Numbered from the stretch's first letter, positions 39,862-49,389 are shown. The stretch is 64,000 nt of DNA from Streptomyces meridianus (GCF_023703325.1 NZ_JAMQGM010000012.1:1-64000), one strand, 5' to 3'. Numbers and translations are program-made. Notes: a model not told the origin generated them from the sequence alone.

Positions 39862-40659
39862 TCACCTCCGCGCGGGGGTGAGGACGACGAAGTCGGCACC
39901 CGAGGGATCGAGGCAGACCGCGAGCCGCCCCACGCCCTCCGCGGTCTCCGGCCCCATCTGCACGGTGCCGCCGTTCGCGGTGACCTCGGCGACGGTGGCG
40001 TCGCAGTCCGCGGACGCGAACACCGGGTGCCAGTACGGCCGGCCGCCGGCCGGGGCGAGCGCCTGCCCCGGCACCTGCATGAGCCCTCCCTGCATCCACT
40101 CCTGCCCCTGGCCCTGGGGAGTGATCATCCAGTAGGTCGTCGAGGCATCGCCCGGCACCGGCATGCCGTCGAACGTCCAGCCGAAGAGATCGCCGTAGAA
40201 AGCCTTCGCGGCCTCGCCGTCGGTCGTGTAGAGCTCGGTCCAGGACAGCGTCCCCGGCTCGTTCAGCTTCTCGACGCCCCGGGTCTCCCCCGGCTGCCAC
40301 ACGGCGAACTGCCCGCCCTGCGGGTCGCTGAACTGCGCCATGCGGCCCTGGCCGTCGGCGTCGGTCGGCGGAACCCGGACCGTGCCGCCCGTCCGCTCCA
40401 CAGCGGCGGCCACGGCGTCCGCGTCGGGAGTGTGGAAGTACAGCATCCAGGCCGAGCGCGCACCCTTCTCGGTGAGCGGTCCGACACCGCCGACGATGCG
40501 TCCGCCGCTCCTGAAGAGGCCGAACCGGCCCTCGTCCATCTCCATGAACTCGGGCTCCCAGCCGAACACCTCGGCGTAGAAGTCGGCCGCGGCGGTGACG
40601 TCGGGAGCGCCCAGATCCAGCCAGCAGGGCGCGCCCGGGACGTACTCGGTCGAGAGCAT
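39862..40659 (-). CDS. Two-domain VOC (glyoxalase-like) protein
   Basis: The 265-aa protein consists of two tandem VOC modules: CWLDLGAPDVTAAADFYAEVFGWE (about 12-35, then to 125) and WTELYTTDGEAAKAFYGDLFGW (about 145 to the end). Members act as dioxygenases, glyoxalases or drug-binding proteins. Metal ligands cannot be assigned with confidence, and the role is unknown. It is flanked by a LOG-family gene and a GNAT gene, all leftward with gaps of 70-135 bp. Confidence 0.82.
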   Translation of the reverse strand: MLSTEYVPGAPCWLDLGAPDVTAAADFYAEVFGWEPEFMEMDEGRFGLFRSGGRIVGGVGPLTEKGARSAWMLYFHTPDADAVAAAVERTGGTVRVPPTDADGQGRMAQFSDPQGGQFAVWQPGETRGVEKLNEPGTLSWTELYTTDGEAAKAFYGDLFGWTFDGMPVPGDASTTYWMITPQGQGQEWMQGGLMQVPGQALAPAGGRPYWHPVFASADCDATVAEVTANGGTVQMGPETAEGVGRLAVCLDPSGADFVVLTPARR

Positions 40660-40794
40660 GGTGGTTCCCTTCCCGGTGGCGGTACGAGCAGCCTGGCACC
40701 GCTCCCCGGGGTGCGCCCGTCATGCGGTCCGATCGGGTCACGAGGGCGCTCGGACAGCCGGGCCGGGCGGGCCGTGGCGGGGGTACCGGTACGG

Positions 40795-41301
40795 TCAGGC
40801 CCTGCCCGCGGCGGCTTCCCGTTCCAGCCCCAGGACCGTGATCTTCTTGCCGAACAGGGTGTCCATGCGGCGCTGGGAGAACCCCACGCGCTCGGCGACC
40901 TTGAGCGACGCCTGGTTCGCCGGATCGATCATCGCAGTGAAGTAGTCGGCGTCCAGCCGGTCGAAACCCCACTCGGCGCAGGCCCGGGCGGCCTCGGTGG
41001 CGTACCCGTTGCCCCAGGCCCCGGGCCTGAGGACCCAGCCGATCTCGATCTCGTCGAACTGCCGCCAGTAGTGCAGCCCGCACCGGCCGAGGAACTCCCC
41101 CGTCTCCTTCGACTCGACGGCGCAGAGACCGTGACCGCGCCCGGACCACTGCAACTCGACCTGGGTGAGCCGCTCCAGGGCCTGGTCGGGGGTGAAGTGC
41201 GGGACGAAGCGGTGGACTTGCGGGTCCGCATGCAGCTCGACGATCAGGTCCACATCGGCTGTCGTCAACGGACGCAGGACAAGGCGTTCGGTCTCGATCA
41301 C
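40795..41301 (-). CDS. GNAT acetyltransferase
   Basis: The 168-aa RimJ/RimL-like acetyltransferase starts MIETERLVLRPLTTADVD, a family hallmark. The acetyl-CoA loop is LRPGAWGNGYATEAARACAEW and the end block NQASLKVAERVGFSQRR. The acceptor is unknown. It is downstream of the toxin gene by 89 bp. Confidence 0.85.
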   Translation of the reverse strand: MIETERLVLRPLTTADVDLIVELHADPQVHRFVPHFTPDQALERLTQVELQWSGRGHGLCAVESKETGEFLGRCGLHYWRQFDEIEIGWVLRPGAWGNGYATEAARACAEWGFDRLDADYFTAMIDPANQASLKVAERVGFSQRRMDTLFGKKITVLGLEREAAAGRA

Positions 41302-41390
41302 CCCGCGACCGTACCCCTCTTGGCCGGTTTCGGTACCCCGAAAGCAGCTTCTCGATTCTGACCCGGGGTCACATCATTCGCGGTCCGGGG

Positions 41391-41744
41391 TCAGCTGTCG
41401 GTGTCCTTCGGATGCCGCGTGGACGCCTGGACGAGGTGAACGGTCCAATGCGGCTGATCCACGAGGTAACGCACCCGCCCGCCGGACGTCACCTCGTACT
41501 CCCACTGGGGATACGCGAAGCCCCCCAGGACAGCGGTGGCCAGGCGTCCCCGCAGACGGTGCTGCCGATAGGGATCGGACGTGGACATGGAGTCGGTGCG
41601 CAATGCCTCGAAACAGCAGCGCGTATTTCCTGGTGCTTCCGCGACCAAGTCACCCCAGCCGGCCGCTTCATTGGTTGCGAACCGAAGCCGCCATTCGTTG
41701 CCGATGCAGGGTGGAGCGACGTCGTCACCGCGCTTCGGGCTCAC
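41391..41744 (-). CDS. RelE/ParE-superfamily-like toxin of a type II TA pair
   Basis: The 117-aa basic protein has the pattern of small actinobacterial RelE-like toxins: a helical GWGDLVAEAPGNTRCCFEAL start, RQHRLRGRLATAVL in the middle, then the strands WEYEVTSGGRVRYLVD and WTVHLVQASTRHPK. The first five-residue GTG start (41744) overlaps the antitoxin stop by four bases, so the two are translationally coupled. Likely an mRNA- or ribosome-targeting toxin, inferred from the fold pattern and gene pairing. No direct family match was tested. Confidence 0.65.
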   Translation of the reverse strand: MSPKRGDDVAPPCIGNEWRLRFATNEAAGWGDLVAEAPGNTRCCFEALRTDSMSTSDPYRQHRLRGRLATAVLGGFAYPQWEYEVTSGGRVRYLVDQPHWTVHLVQASTRHPKDTDS

Positions 41745-42202
41745 GGAGCGGCGACCTCTCCGTGATCCTCAGCAGGCAGTTCGCGGGTGAGCTTCGCGGT
41801 CAGTTCCGGGTCGGCAAGGATCCGCGCCGTGGCCCGCCATTCGACGATGACGCGGTGCAGGTTGGCGTGCACGTCCAGTTCGACCGCGTCCTGCGTCGCA
41901 TCGACGAGGTCGAGCACGAACTGCCGGACCTCCTCCGCCGACAGGTGCCGAACCCAAGGAAAGACCACCGGCAGCGCGACCAGTACGGCTCTCGCGCCGT
42001 CGTCCTTGCCGATGAGCGCCGAGAACAACCCGGCCGTGACGTCGGCGGTCTCCTCGCGCTGCTGATCGTGCCGCGCGGTGGTGAGGAAAAGGTCCTCCCC
42101 GTCGCGGCGCGTGATGTGCACGCGCTGAGCACGGTCGAGCGTGTCGGCGACGCGCTTCGAGTTCTTCGACAGCTCGGAGAACGAGACAGTGGGAGTGGAC
42201 AT
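41741..42202 (-). CDS. Phd/YefM-like antitoxin with a long C-terminal extension
   Basis: The 153-aa protein begins MSTPTVSFSELSKNSKRV, the usual Phd-fold start. DRAQRVHITRRDGEDLFLTT follows, matching the DNA-binding and dimer region of Phd/YefM antitoxins. Residues about 55-153 form an extra acidic, helical domain longer than the normal toxin-binding tail. It precedes the toxin and overlaps it. A perfect 22-bp palindrome between its -35 and -10 marks the autoregulatory operator. Confidence 0.7.
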   Translation of the reverse strand: MSTPTVSFSELSKNSKRVADTLDRAQRVHITRRDGEDLFLTTARHDQQREETADVTAGLFSALIGKDDGARAVLVALPVVFPWVRHLSAEEVRQFVLDLVDATQDAVELDVHANLHRVIVEWRATARILADPELTAKLTRELPAEDHGEVAAP

Positions 42203-42206
42203 GCCT

Positions 42207-42236
42207 CACGTAATTCGGAACGTGTTCCGAATTCAA
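42207..42236 (-). promoter_or_regulatory. Toxin-antitoxin promoter
   Basis: On the minus strand TTGAAT (42231-42236) and TACGTG (42207-42212) are 18 bp apart. The antitoxin ATG begins only 4 bp downstream of the -10, so the transcript is leaderless or nearly so. The promoter overlaps the mnmA stop codon. Confidence 0.55.
42212..42233. promoter_or_regulatory. Perfect 22-bp operator of the toxin-antitoxin pair
   Basis: AATTCGGAAC is followed by two bases and its exact reverse complement, GTTCCGAATT. It fills the spacer between the -35 and -10 of the TA promoter, so a bound dimer would block RNA polymerase. It also overlaps the stop of mnmA. Confidence 0.7.
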
Positions 42237-43387
42237 ATCGGGCGGGTGGCCTCCCGCGCACGCTCCGTGGTCGCGATGGTGGCCGAACCGACGACGCGGG
42301 TGCCGTCGTAGAGCACGATCGCCTGGCCCGGGGCGACCCCGCGCACGGCCTCCGTGAATTCCACCCGCAGCTCCTCCCCGACGGGCTCGGCCGTCACCTC
42401 GGTCTCACCGCCGTGCGCCCGCAGCTGTGCGGTGTAGGTGCCGGGACCGGAGGGGGCCGTTCCGCACCAGCGGGGCCGGATCGCGGTCAGGCCCGTGACG
42501 TCCAGTGCCTCGGAGGGGCCGACGGTGACGGTGTTGTTCACCGGGGAGATGTCCAGGACGTAGCGCGGCTTGCCGTCCGGGGCCGGGACACCGAGACGCA
42601 GCCCCTTGCGCTGGCCGATGGTGTAACCGTAGGTGCCGGTGTGGGTTCCCAGCCTCGTGCCGTCCTCGTCGACGATGTCGCCCTCGGCCTCGCCGAGGTG
42701 CTTGGCGAGGAAGCCCTGGGTATCGCCGTCGGCGATGAAGCAGATGTCGTGGCTGTCGGGCTTCCTGGCGACGGCCAGGCCGCGGAGCTCCGCCTCCGCG
42801 CGGATCTCGCCCTTGGTCGTGAGGGTGTCGCCGAGCGGGAACATGGCGTGGGCCAGCTGCCGCTCGTCCAGAACACCGAGGACGTACGACTGGTCCTTGG
42901 CCATGTCGGAGGCCCGGTGCAGCTCACGGCTGCCGTCCTCGCGCAGCACGACGGTGGCGTAGTGGCCGGTGCACACCGCGTCGAACCCGAGGGCGAGGGC
43001 CTTGTCGAGCAGCGCCGCGAACTTGATCTTCTCGTTGCAGCGCAGGCAGGGGTTCGGGGTACGGCCGGCCGCGTACTCGTCGACGAAGTCCTGGACGACG
43101 TCCTCGCGGAAGCGCTCGGCGAGGTCCCATACGTAGAAGGGGATGCCGATGACGTCGGCCGCCCGGCGGGCGTCGCGGGAGTCCTCGACGGTGCAGCAGC
43201 CGCGGGCCCCTGTGCGGAACGACTGCGGATTGGCGGACAGGGCGAGGTGCACGCCGGTCACGTCATGGCCCGCCTCGGCCGCGCGGGCGGCGGCGACGGC
43301 GGAGTCGACACCGCCGGACATGGCGGCGAGAACGCGCAGGCGGCGTCCCTCGCGGGGACCTGTGGGAGCACCGGGGAAGTCAGTCAT
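42233..43387 (-). CDS. mnmA: tRNA-specific 2-thiouridylase MnmA
   Basis: The 384-aa enzyme puts sulfur on U34 of tRNA(Lys/Glu/Gln). The ATP PP-loop is [17 protein letters not shown]. The two catalytic cysteines are in [12 protein letters not shown] and in [10 protein letters not shown]. Sulfur comes from a cysteine desulfurase, and one is encoded about 0.9 kb upstream at 44271. The start is ATG 43387 ([10 protein letters not shown]); a longer open frame upstream is a GC shadow over the divergent amidase region. Confidence 0.93.
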   Translation of the reverse strand: MTDFPGAPTGPREGRRLRVLAAMSGGVDSAVAAARAAEAGHDVTGVHLALSANPQSFRTGARGCCTVEDSRDARRAADVIGIPFYVWDLAERFREDVVQDFVDEYAAGRTPNPCLRCNEKIKFAALLDKALALGFDAVCTGHYATVVLREDGSRELHRASDMAKDQSYVLGVLDERQLAHAMFPLGDTLTTKGEIRAEAELRGLAVARKPDSHDICFIADGDTQGFLAKHLGEAEGDIVDEDGTRLGTHTGTYGYTIGQRKGLRLGVPAPDGKPRYVLDISPVNNTVTVGPSEALDVTGLTAIRPRWCGTAPSGPGTYTAQLRAHGGETEVTAEPVGEELRVEFTEAVRGVAPGQAIVLYDGTRVVGSATIATTERAREATRPI

Positions 43388-43580
43388 AGCCCTACCAGGG
43401 TACGGGGGCGCCCGAGCCCCGGGTGCAGATCGGTCGGGGCGGGGTGCAGGCGGGTTCCGGCCGGGTGGAACCATCCGGGGCCGCACACGCGTTTCCCGTC
43501 CGGGACGCCGCCCCGGGAATCTCCGCACCCCGGCCCCGCGTCCGCACGGAACCGAACGAGCAGAGCCGAACGGGGGCGCC

Positions 43581-44225
43581 GTGGCGCAGGGCCGGAGCCG
43601 GGGGATCAGCAGGAGGCGCCTGCTGGTCGCGGGCGGTGCGGCCGCCGGGCTGGGGGTGGGCGGCCACCTGGGCTCGGACCACCTCGAGCGCTGGTACTGG
43701 CGGCTGCCGGGCACGGACAAGCCGCGTACGGAGGGCGCCGTCGACCACGCCGGTGCGGAGTGGATACCTGCGTCGGACGCGAATCTGCGCCGGGCCAGCA
43801 GGCCGTGGGACTACGTGGTGGACCGGGTCGTCGTGCACCTGCCGCAGGCCACCTACCCGGTCACGCTGAAGGTGTTCCAGGACCCCGGGCACGGGGCGGC
43901 CTCGCACTACGTGGTGCGGTCCTCGGACGGGCACGTCGCGCAGATGGTGCGCGAGCTCGACGTCGCCCACCACGCCGGCAACCGCGAGTACAACGAGCGC
44001 AGCGTCGGCATCGAGCACGAGGGCTGGGTGGACCGTCCCCATTACCTCACCGACACGATGTACCGCTCCTCGGCACGGCTGACCGCAGGCATCTGCCGCC
44101 GGTACGCAATCCCGGTGGACCGCCGGCACATCATCGGGCACCACGAGGTCCCGGGGGCCGACCACACCGACCCCGGGCCGCTGTGGGACTGGGGCCGGTA
44201 TCTGCGGATGGTCCGGACGGCCTGA
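43581..44225 (+). CDS. Tat-exported N-acetylmuramoyl-L-alanine amidase
   Basis: The 214-aa protein starts with a twin-arginine signal ([19 protein letters not shown]). An Amidase_2/PGRP-like zinc domain follows: [10 protein letters not shown] (first His), SVGIEHEGW, and [14 protein letters not shown] with the second His and Asp/Lys-equivalent ligands. It would cleave the peptide from muramic acid outside the membrane. The GTG start at 43581 puts the Arg pair at the right distance. It is divergent from mnmA and convergent with the cysteine desulfurase. Confidence 0.85.
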   Translation: MAQGRSRGISRRRLLVAGGAAAGLGVGGHLGSDHLERWYWRLPGTDKPRTEGAVDHAGAEWIPASDANLRRASRPWDYVVDRVVVHLPQATYPVTLKVFQDPGHGAASHYVVRSSDGHVAQMVRELDVAHHAGNREYNERSVGIEHEGWVDRPHYLTDTMYRSSARLTAGICRRYAIPVDRRHIIGHHEVPGADHTDPGPLWDWGRYLRMVRTA

Positions 44226-44251
44226 CCGGAAGGCCGCCGAGCGCCGCCACG

Positions 44252-44266
44252 CGCCCCCTCGGGGCG
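44252..44266. terminator. Weak hairpin between convergent genes
   Basis: CGCCCC pairs with GGGGCG around a 3-nt loop between the amidase and cysteine desulfurase stops. It has no T-run and is the only candidate stop for either gene in the 45-bp gap. Confidence 0.35.
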
Positions 44267-44270
44267 GGGC

Positions 44271-45440
44271 TCAGCTGAGTCCGGCGGTACGCGCCCGCTC
44301 GACGGCAGGGCCGATGGCGTCGGCCAGGGCGTCCACGTCGACCCGGGTGGAGGTGTGCCCGAGGCTGAACCGCAGGGTGCCGCGGGCCAGGTCTGCGCTG
44401 CTGCCGGTCGCCAGCACGACGTGGCTGGGCTGGGCGACGCCGGCGGTGCACGCCGAACCCGTGGAGCACTCGATGCCCTGGGCGTCGAGGAGCAGCAGCA
44501 GCGAGTCGCCCTCGCAGCCGGGGAAGGAGAAGTGTGCGTTGGCGGGCAAGCGCCCCGCAGGGTCGGGGTCGCCGCCCAGGACGGCGTCGGGCACGGCCGT
44601 CTGCACCGCCCGCACCAGGTCGTCGCGCAGGGCGCCGACCTCGCGGGCGAACTCCTTGCGGCGTTCGGCGGCGATCCGCCCGGCGACGGCGAATCCCGCG
44701 ATGGCGGGGACGTCGAGGGTTCCGGAGCGGACGTGCCGCTCCTGACCGCCCCCGTGCAGCAGCGGCACGGGGGCGTACTCGCGGCGCAGCAGCAGGGCCC
44801 CGATCCCGTAGGGCCCGCCGACCTTGTGGCCGGAGACGGTCAGGGCTGCGAGACCGGTGGCGGAGAAGTCGAGCTCCAGCTGACCGAAGGCCTGGACGGC
44901 GTCCGCGTGCATGGGGACGTCGAACTCCCGGGCGATTCGGGCGAGTTCGATGACCGGCATGATCGTGCCGATTTCATTGTTGGCCCACATGACCGTGACC
45001 AGGGCGACGTCCGAGGGGTCCCGGGCGATCGCCTCGCGCAGGGCGTCGGGGCTGACCCGGCCCAGCTCGTCGACGGGCAGGTACTCGACCGAGGCACCCT
45101 CGTGCTCGGCCAGCCAGTGGACGGCGTCGAGGACCGCGTGGTGTTCGACCGGGCTGGTGAGCACCCGGGTGCGGCGCGGGTCGGCCGCCCGGCGCGACCA
45201 GTACAGGCCCTTGATCGCGAGGTTGTCGGACTCGGTGCCGCCCCCGGTGAAGACGATCTCGCTCGGTCGTGCCCCGAGTGCGACGGCCAGGCTCTCGCGG
45301 GACTCCTCGACGGTCCGGCGGGCCCGCCGGCCTGCCGCGTGGAGGGAGGACGCGTTGCCGGCGGCGGTCAGCTGGGCGGTCATCGCCCGCACCGCCTCGG
45401 GGAGCATCGGGGTGGTGGCGGCGTGGTCGAGGTAGGCCAT
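44271..45440 (-). CDS. Cysteine desulfurase (NifS/IscS type)
   Basis: The 389-aa PLP enzyme takes sulfur from cysteine as a persulfide. PLP lysine is in [12 protein letters not shown]. The catalytic Cys is in [30 protein letters not shown] and [11 protein letters not shown] (stacking His) are conserved. In this neighbourhood it most likely feeds MnmA, as no Fe-S assembly genes are present. The gene reads toward mnmA but is separated by the oppositely directed amidase gene. Confidence 0.92.
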   Translation of the reverse strand: MAYLDHAATTPMLPEAVRAMTAQLTAAGNASSLHAAGRRARRTVEESRESLAVALGARPSEIVFTGGGTESDNLAIKGLYWSRRAADPRRTRVLTSPVEHHAVLDAVHWLAEHEGASVEYLPVDELGRVSPDALREAIARDPSDVALVTVMWANNEIGTIMPVIELARIAREFDVPMHADAVQAFGQLELDFSATGLAALTVSGHKVGGPYGIGALLLRREYAPVPLLHGGGQERHVRSGTLDVPAIAGFAVAGRIAAERRKEFAREVGALRDDLVRAVQTAVPDAVLGGDPDPAGRLPANAHFSFPGCEGDSLLLLLDAQGIECSTGSACTAGVAQPSHVVLATGSSADLARGTLRFSLGHTSTRVDVDALADAIGPAVERARTAGLS

Positions 45441-45535
45441 GGTGGGACCGATTCTACGAGCCGCGGCGGGAACGCGTGCGGGGCCGGTGCATCAGGCCCC
45501 TCGACACCACGGGAGCGCGTCGTTAGCGTCGCCCG

Positions 45536-46369
45536 ATGACCGACTGGACACTGGACCGCACGTTCACGAGCTCCGCAGGCGACGTCCGGTGGGCGCGCCT
45601 CGGGGAACCGGGGGCGCCGCCCGTCGTCCTGCTGCACGGCACCCCGTTCTCCTCCTATGTGTGGCGCGGCGCCGCCCGCGCCCTGGCCCGGCGGTACGAC
45701 GTCCACGTCTGGGACATGCCCGGTTACGGTGCGTCCGCGAAGTTCGCCGGCCAGGACGTGTCGCTGGCCTCCCAGGGGCGGGTGTTCACCGAGCTGCTGG
45801 ACCACTGGGGCCTGTCCGAACCGCTGGTGGCCGCCCACGACTTCGGCGGCGCGGTGGCCCTGCGGGCGCACCTGCTGCACGGGGCCCGCTACCGGGGGCT
45901 CGCACTGGCCGACCCGGTGGCCCTGGCGCCCTGGGGCTCGCCCGCGTACCGATTGCTCGGCGAGCACGCGGAGGTCTTCGCGGCCCTGCCTCCCGCACTG
46001 CACCGCGCCCTGGTCCGGGAGTACGTGAGTTCCGCGAGCAGCCCGGGTCTGCGGCCGGAGGTCCTCGACCGGCTGGTCGAGCCGTGGTGCGGGGACGAGG
46101 GACGTCCGGCGTTCCACCGGCAGATCGCGCAGAACGACCAGCGGTTCACCGACGAGATCCAGCACCGCTACGACTCGATCCGCGTTCCGGTTCTGATCTG
46201 CTGGGGTGCGGACGACACCTGGATCCCCGTGGTCAAGGCGCACGAGCTGCACGCGGCGGTCCCGGGGTCCCGGCTCCGGATCGTCGTGGGCGCCGGCCAC
46301 CTGGTCCAGGAGGACACCCCGTCCGAACTGCTCGGCGAGCTCCTGGAGTTCTTCCACGGCCTAGAGTGA
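45536..46369 (+). CDS. Alpha/beta hydrolase with an Asp nucleophile
   Basis: The 277-aa hydrolase has the oxyanion loop HGTPFSSYVW (about 34-43), acid loop GADDTWIP and catalytic GAGHLVQEDTP. At the nucleophile elbow the sequence is VAAHDFGGAVA, with Asp102 where esterases have Ser. This is the arrangement of haloalkane dehalogenases, fluoroacetate dehalogenases and soluble epoxide hydrolases, so dehalogenation or epoxide opening is more likely than ester cleavage. The substrate is unknown. It is divergent from the cysteine desulfurase and 40 bp before the Pro-rich membrane protein gene. Confidence 0.85.
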   Translation: MTDWTLDRTFTSSAGDVRWARLGEPGAPPVVLLHGTPFSSYVWRGAARALARRYDVHVWDMPGYGASAKFAGQDVSLASQGRVFTELLDHWGLSEPLVAAHDFGGAVALRAHLLHGARYRGLALADPVALAPWGSPAYRLLGEHAEVFAALPPALHRALVREYVSSASSPGLRPEVLDRLVEPWCGDEGRPAFHRQIAQNDQRFTDEIQHRYDSIRVPVLICWGADDTWIPVVKAHELHAAVPGSRLRIVVGAGHLVQEDTPSELLGELLEFFHGLE

Positions 46370-46409
46370 ACCCTTCGAACGGGCAGGGAGCCGGAGGGGA
46401 TTGAGGACG

Positions 46410-47729
46410 ATGCCGATTCGGGTACTGGGCAAGGGGGGCCGGATTGCAGGCGGCGTGCTCGTCGGCCTGTTCGCCCTCCAGACGTGCGGCTGGCTCTTCT
46501 ACGACGTGGGCGGACTCGGCATCGCGGGTGCCTGGGACCTGTGGCTCGGTTCCACGGACGCGAGCAGGCTGGACGCGATTCCCGCGACCACCGCCACCGA
46601 CCTCGCCCTCCTGGTGCTCCAGATCGGCGCGGTCTTCGCCGCGTTCACCGCGTCCCGGGCCGCCGGCGGCCTGCTGGCTGCCGCCGTGACCACGACACTC
46701 CTGTACCGGCTGCCGGTGCTCTGGATCGGCGGGAACCACACCGCGGACGATCCCTGGTACGCGGGGACCGGCGACGACACGGCCGTGGTCCCCGCGATCC
46801 TGCTGGCCGTGCTCACCGTACTGCTGGCCGTGGCCGCCGGCATCGCGCTGATCGCCGGCACCCGGCAGTGGCCGCCGGCACCCGCCGTGGACACCGCTGT
46901 CCCGGGGTGGCCCGGGCAGCCCGGTCCGCCGTCCGTGCCGCCGCAGGCACCGGAGCCCGCCGAGGCGCCGGTACGACCGGCCGGTGCGGCCGCGGTCGTC
47001 TCGGCGCTCGTCCTGGCCCTCCTCGCGCTGGCCAACCTCGCCTGGAACGGGTACCTGGTGGCCCAGGGAGGGATCGGCTTCTGGGGCGGCATGTTCACCG
47101 GGTCGGGCACGGTCGCCTCGGTCCTCGCGGTGCCGCCCGCGCTGCGCTGGCTGGTGCTCGCGGCGCTGTGCGGGATGGGCGCGGTCCTGGCCGGCACCCG
47201 GTCCACCGCGGCGCGGGGTTTCACCCTGGGTGCCGCACTGCTCCTGGTTCCGGAGAGTGTCCTGACCACCGTGTGGTACCTCGACCGGGGCCTGCTGCTC
47301 GAGCTGGGGAACTCGGGTGCGACGGGGGTCGTGAGCCGGCTCCAGACGTTCGTCGCCCTGGTGGGAGGCGTCGCCGTACTCGTGCTGATGGGGCGGGCGG
47401 GGGCGCCCGTCGACGCGCAGGGGGCGCCGGTCCTCCAGCGAGCAGCGGCCGGGGCTCTCCCGGGACAACAGCAGGGTGCCGGGGGGTGGCAGCAGGGCTG
47501 GGGACGGCCCGCGCCCGGCGGTGCGGTGCAGCCCTCCGGCCCCCCGGCGTGGGGGCCGGACCAGGGAGCGCCGCAATCCGGGCCCGCGCAGCCGCAGCCC
47601 GCTCGGCCCGGCCCGGTGCCTCCGCAGCAGACCCCGCCCGGATACGGCTGGCCGCCGCCCCCTGCGCAGCCGCCAGGCCCGCAGCCCCCGGCTCCGCAGG
47701 GCGGGTTCGGGCCGCCGCCCCAGGTCTGA
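46410..47729 (+). CDS. Membrane protein with Pro/Gln-rich cytoplasmic tail
   Basis: The 439-aa protein has a helix at about 9-28, two more at about 68-105, one at 125-150, a Pro-rich linker (about 160-195), then four helices (about 195-340). Residues 350-439 are almost wholly Pro, Gly, Gln and Ala with no fold (for example PPPPAQPPGPQPPAP). I do not recognise the family. Similar Pro-rich tails in actinobacteria bind partner proteins or line the membrane. ATG 46410 is preceded by GGAGGGG; a TTG nine bases earlier is too close to it. Confidence 0.7.
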   Translation: MPIRVLGKGGRIAGGVLVGLFALQTCGWLFYDVGGLGIAGAWDLWLGSTDASRLDAIPATTATDLALLVLQIGAVFAAFTASRAAGGLLAAAVTTTLLYRLPVLWIGGNHTADDPWYAGTGDDTAVVPAILLAVLTVLLAVAAGIALIAGTRQWPPAPAVDTAVPGWPGQPGPPSVPPQAPEPAEAPVRPAGAAAVVSALVLALLALANLAWNGYLVAQGGIGFWGGMFTGSGTVASVLAVPPALRWLVLAALCGMGAVLAGTRSTAARGFTLGAALLLVPESVLTTVWYLDRGLLLELGNSGATGVVSRLQTFVALVGGVAVLVLMGRAGAPVDAQGAPVLQRAAAGALPGQQQGAGGWQQGWGRPAPGGAVQPSGPPAWGPDQGAPQSGPAQPQPARPGPVPPQQTPPGYGWPPPPAQPPGPQPPAPQGGFGPPPQV

Positions 47730-47745
47730 CCCCGAGCCCGGCCGC

Positions 47746-48594
47746 TCACGCCCCCCTGGGCGCCCGGGCCAGTTGGCGCGACTGCGCGACGAGCCGGTCG
47801 TCGCTGTCCCAGACCTCGGCATCCTCCTCGAGGAAGCCGCCGGCGAGGTTGCGGGTGGTCACCGAGACCCGGAGCGGCCCGGGCGCGGGCCGGCATCTCA
47901 GGTGGACGGTGAGCTCGAGGGTCGGCGTCCAGCCGGAAAGCCCGAGGTCGAACGCGGTCGGGGGCAGCGCGTCCACCGCGAGGAGCAGGGCCGGCGGGTC
48001 GCTGTCCCGGCCGTCGGCGAGACCGAACCAGGCGCGCATCTCGCCGAGTCCCGAGGGAGCGCCCACGGCCCATCCCGCGGTCGCCGGGTCCAGCCGGAGG
48101 TCGAGGCGCTCCATGATGGGCGCGGCATCGGCCATCGGCGGGGCACCGTCCGGTGCCGCGTCCGAGCCGAGGCAGTGCTCGTAGGGCGGGATGGCGGGGG
48201 GCTTGGCGGTGGTGCGGACGTCGTCGGGCAGGGCGCCGAGATCCGCGTAGCCGGCGACGATGCGCATCCGTTCGACCTCGTTGCCGTCCTCGTCGTGCTG
48301 GAGGAGGGACGCCTGGCCGGTGGACATGGTGCGCCCGGAGCGGACGACTTCCGTCCGGATCACGGCGGGTCCCGGGACGGAGGCCGTGAGGTAGTGCGCG
48401 GTGATCGTCACCGGGTCGGGGTGGGGCAGTGCGTCGCCCAGTGCGCGGCCCACCGCCGCGAGGAGGAATCCGCCGTTCACGGCGTTGAAGACCGTCCAGC
48501 CCGCGGGCAGGTCGGTGTCGTAGACGCCGGGCTCCCGCAGGACCACGGCCGTGTCCCGGTCGAACTCGCTGTTCCCGATGGATGCCTGTGCCAT
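47746..48594 (-). CDS. Acyl-CoA thioesterase-like double hotdog protein
   Basis: The 282-aa protein has the TesB/4HBT_3-like double hotdog pattern: VFNAVNGGFLLAAVGRALGDAL in the first half and LELTVHLRCRPAPGPLRVSV with GGFLEEDAEVWDSDDRLVAQSRQLA at the end. Members hydrolyse acyl-CoA, but the natural substrate is unknown. ATG 48594 (MAQASIGNSEF) gives a normal start; an in-frame extension of 14 residues precedes it. It is convergent with the Pro-rich membrane protein gene. Confidence 0.8.
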   Translation of the reverse strand: MAQASIGNSEFDRDTAVVLREPGVYDTDLPAGWTVFNAVNGGFLLAAVGRALGDALPHPDPVTITAHYLTASVPGPAVIRTEVVRSGRTMSTGQASLLQHDEDGNEVERMRIVAGYADLGALPDDVRTTAKPPAIPPYEHCLGSDAAPDGAPPMADAAPIMERLDLRLDPATAGWAVGAPSGLGEMRAWFGLADGRDSDPPALLLAVDALPPTAFDLGLSGWTPTLELTVHLRCRPAPGPLRVSVTTRNLAGGFLEEDAEVWDSDDRLVAQSRQLARAPRGA

Positions 48595-48726
48595 GCGGCG
48601 AACGCTACACCGCGAAGTTACTCGCCGGTAGAGCACCTGTTGCGCCGTTGCTCACACCCAACGGCCCCGCCCACGGACCGGGTTCGCATCCGGTCGGCCG
48701 CCCGTCGGTCCCTCCCCACCGCTCCC

Positions 48727-49389
48727 TCAGATCTGCTCCTCGGTGGCCGAGGAACGGCGGTGGTAGGCCCGTGGTGCCCGCCAGCCGTAGTGCATGGCCA
48801 GCAGCCGCAGCACGAAGGCGGTGGCCGCGGCGGCGCTGCCGGTGACCACGGTCAGCTCCTCGAGCCTGATCAGCAGGGCCACGATCGTGGCGCCGATGAT
48901 CGCCGGAACCGCGTAGAGGTCCCGGTCCCAGCGCAGCAGCGACGGCACCTCGTTGGCGAGGATGTCGCGCAGGACACCGCCGCCCGCTGCGGTCACCAGG
49001 CCGAGCGCCACCGACGACGTCAGCCCCAGCCCGTACGCGTACGCCTTGGTGGTGCCCGCCACGCAGAACAGGCCGAGCCCCGCCGCGTCGAACACGTTGA
49101 CCGCGCCGTTGATCCGCTCCACCTGCGGATGCAGGAAGATCACGCACACCGCGGCGACCAGCGGGGTCAGGAAGTACCCCAGATCCGTGAAGGCGGCGGG
49201 CGGCACCGCCCCGATGATCACGTCGCGGATGATCCCGCCGCCCAGCGCCGTGGCCTCCGCCAGCACCGCGATCCCGAACACGTCGAAGTTCTTGCGCACG
49301 GCGAGCAGACCGCCGGAGATCGCGAAGACGAAGATGCCGGCGAGATCGAGCGAGTGCTGGACGGAGGGGCTGAACAGATCGGTGAGCAC
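48727..49389 (-). CDS. TRIC/UPF0126-family membrane channel protein
   Basis: The 220-aa protein consists of two repeats of three membrane helices: GIFVFAISGGLLAVRKNFDVFG then GGGIIRDVIIG, and later GLGLFCVAGTTKAYAYGL then GGGVLRDIL. These glycine-rich motifs are the hallmark of the trimeric intracellular cation channel family, which conducts K+ or other monovalent cations. The GTG at 49389 is the usual family start, but no Shine-Dalgarno precedes it, and it lies inside a perfect 15-bp hairpin. A second in-frame GTG stands at 49413. Confidence 0.85.
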   Translation of the reverse strand: MLTDLFSPSVQHSLDLAGIFVFAISGGLLAVRKNFDVFGIAVLAEATALGGGIIRDVIIGAVPPAAFTDLGYFLTPLVAAVCVIFLHPQVERINGAVNVFDAAGLGLFCVAGTTKAYAYGLGLTSSVALGLVTAAGGGVLRDILANEVPSLLRWDRDLYAVPAIIGATIVALLIRLEELTVVTGSAAAATAFVLRLLAMHYGWRAPRAYHRRSSATEEQI

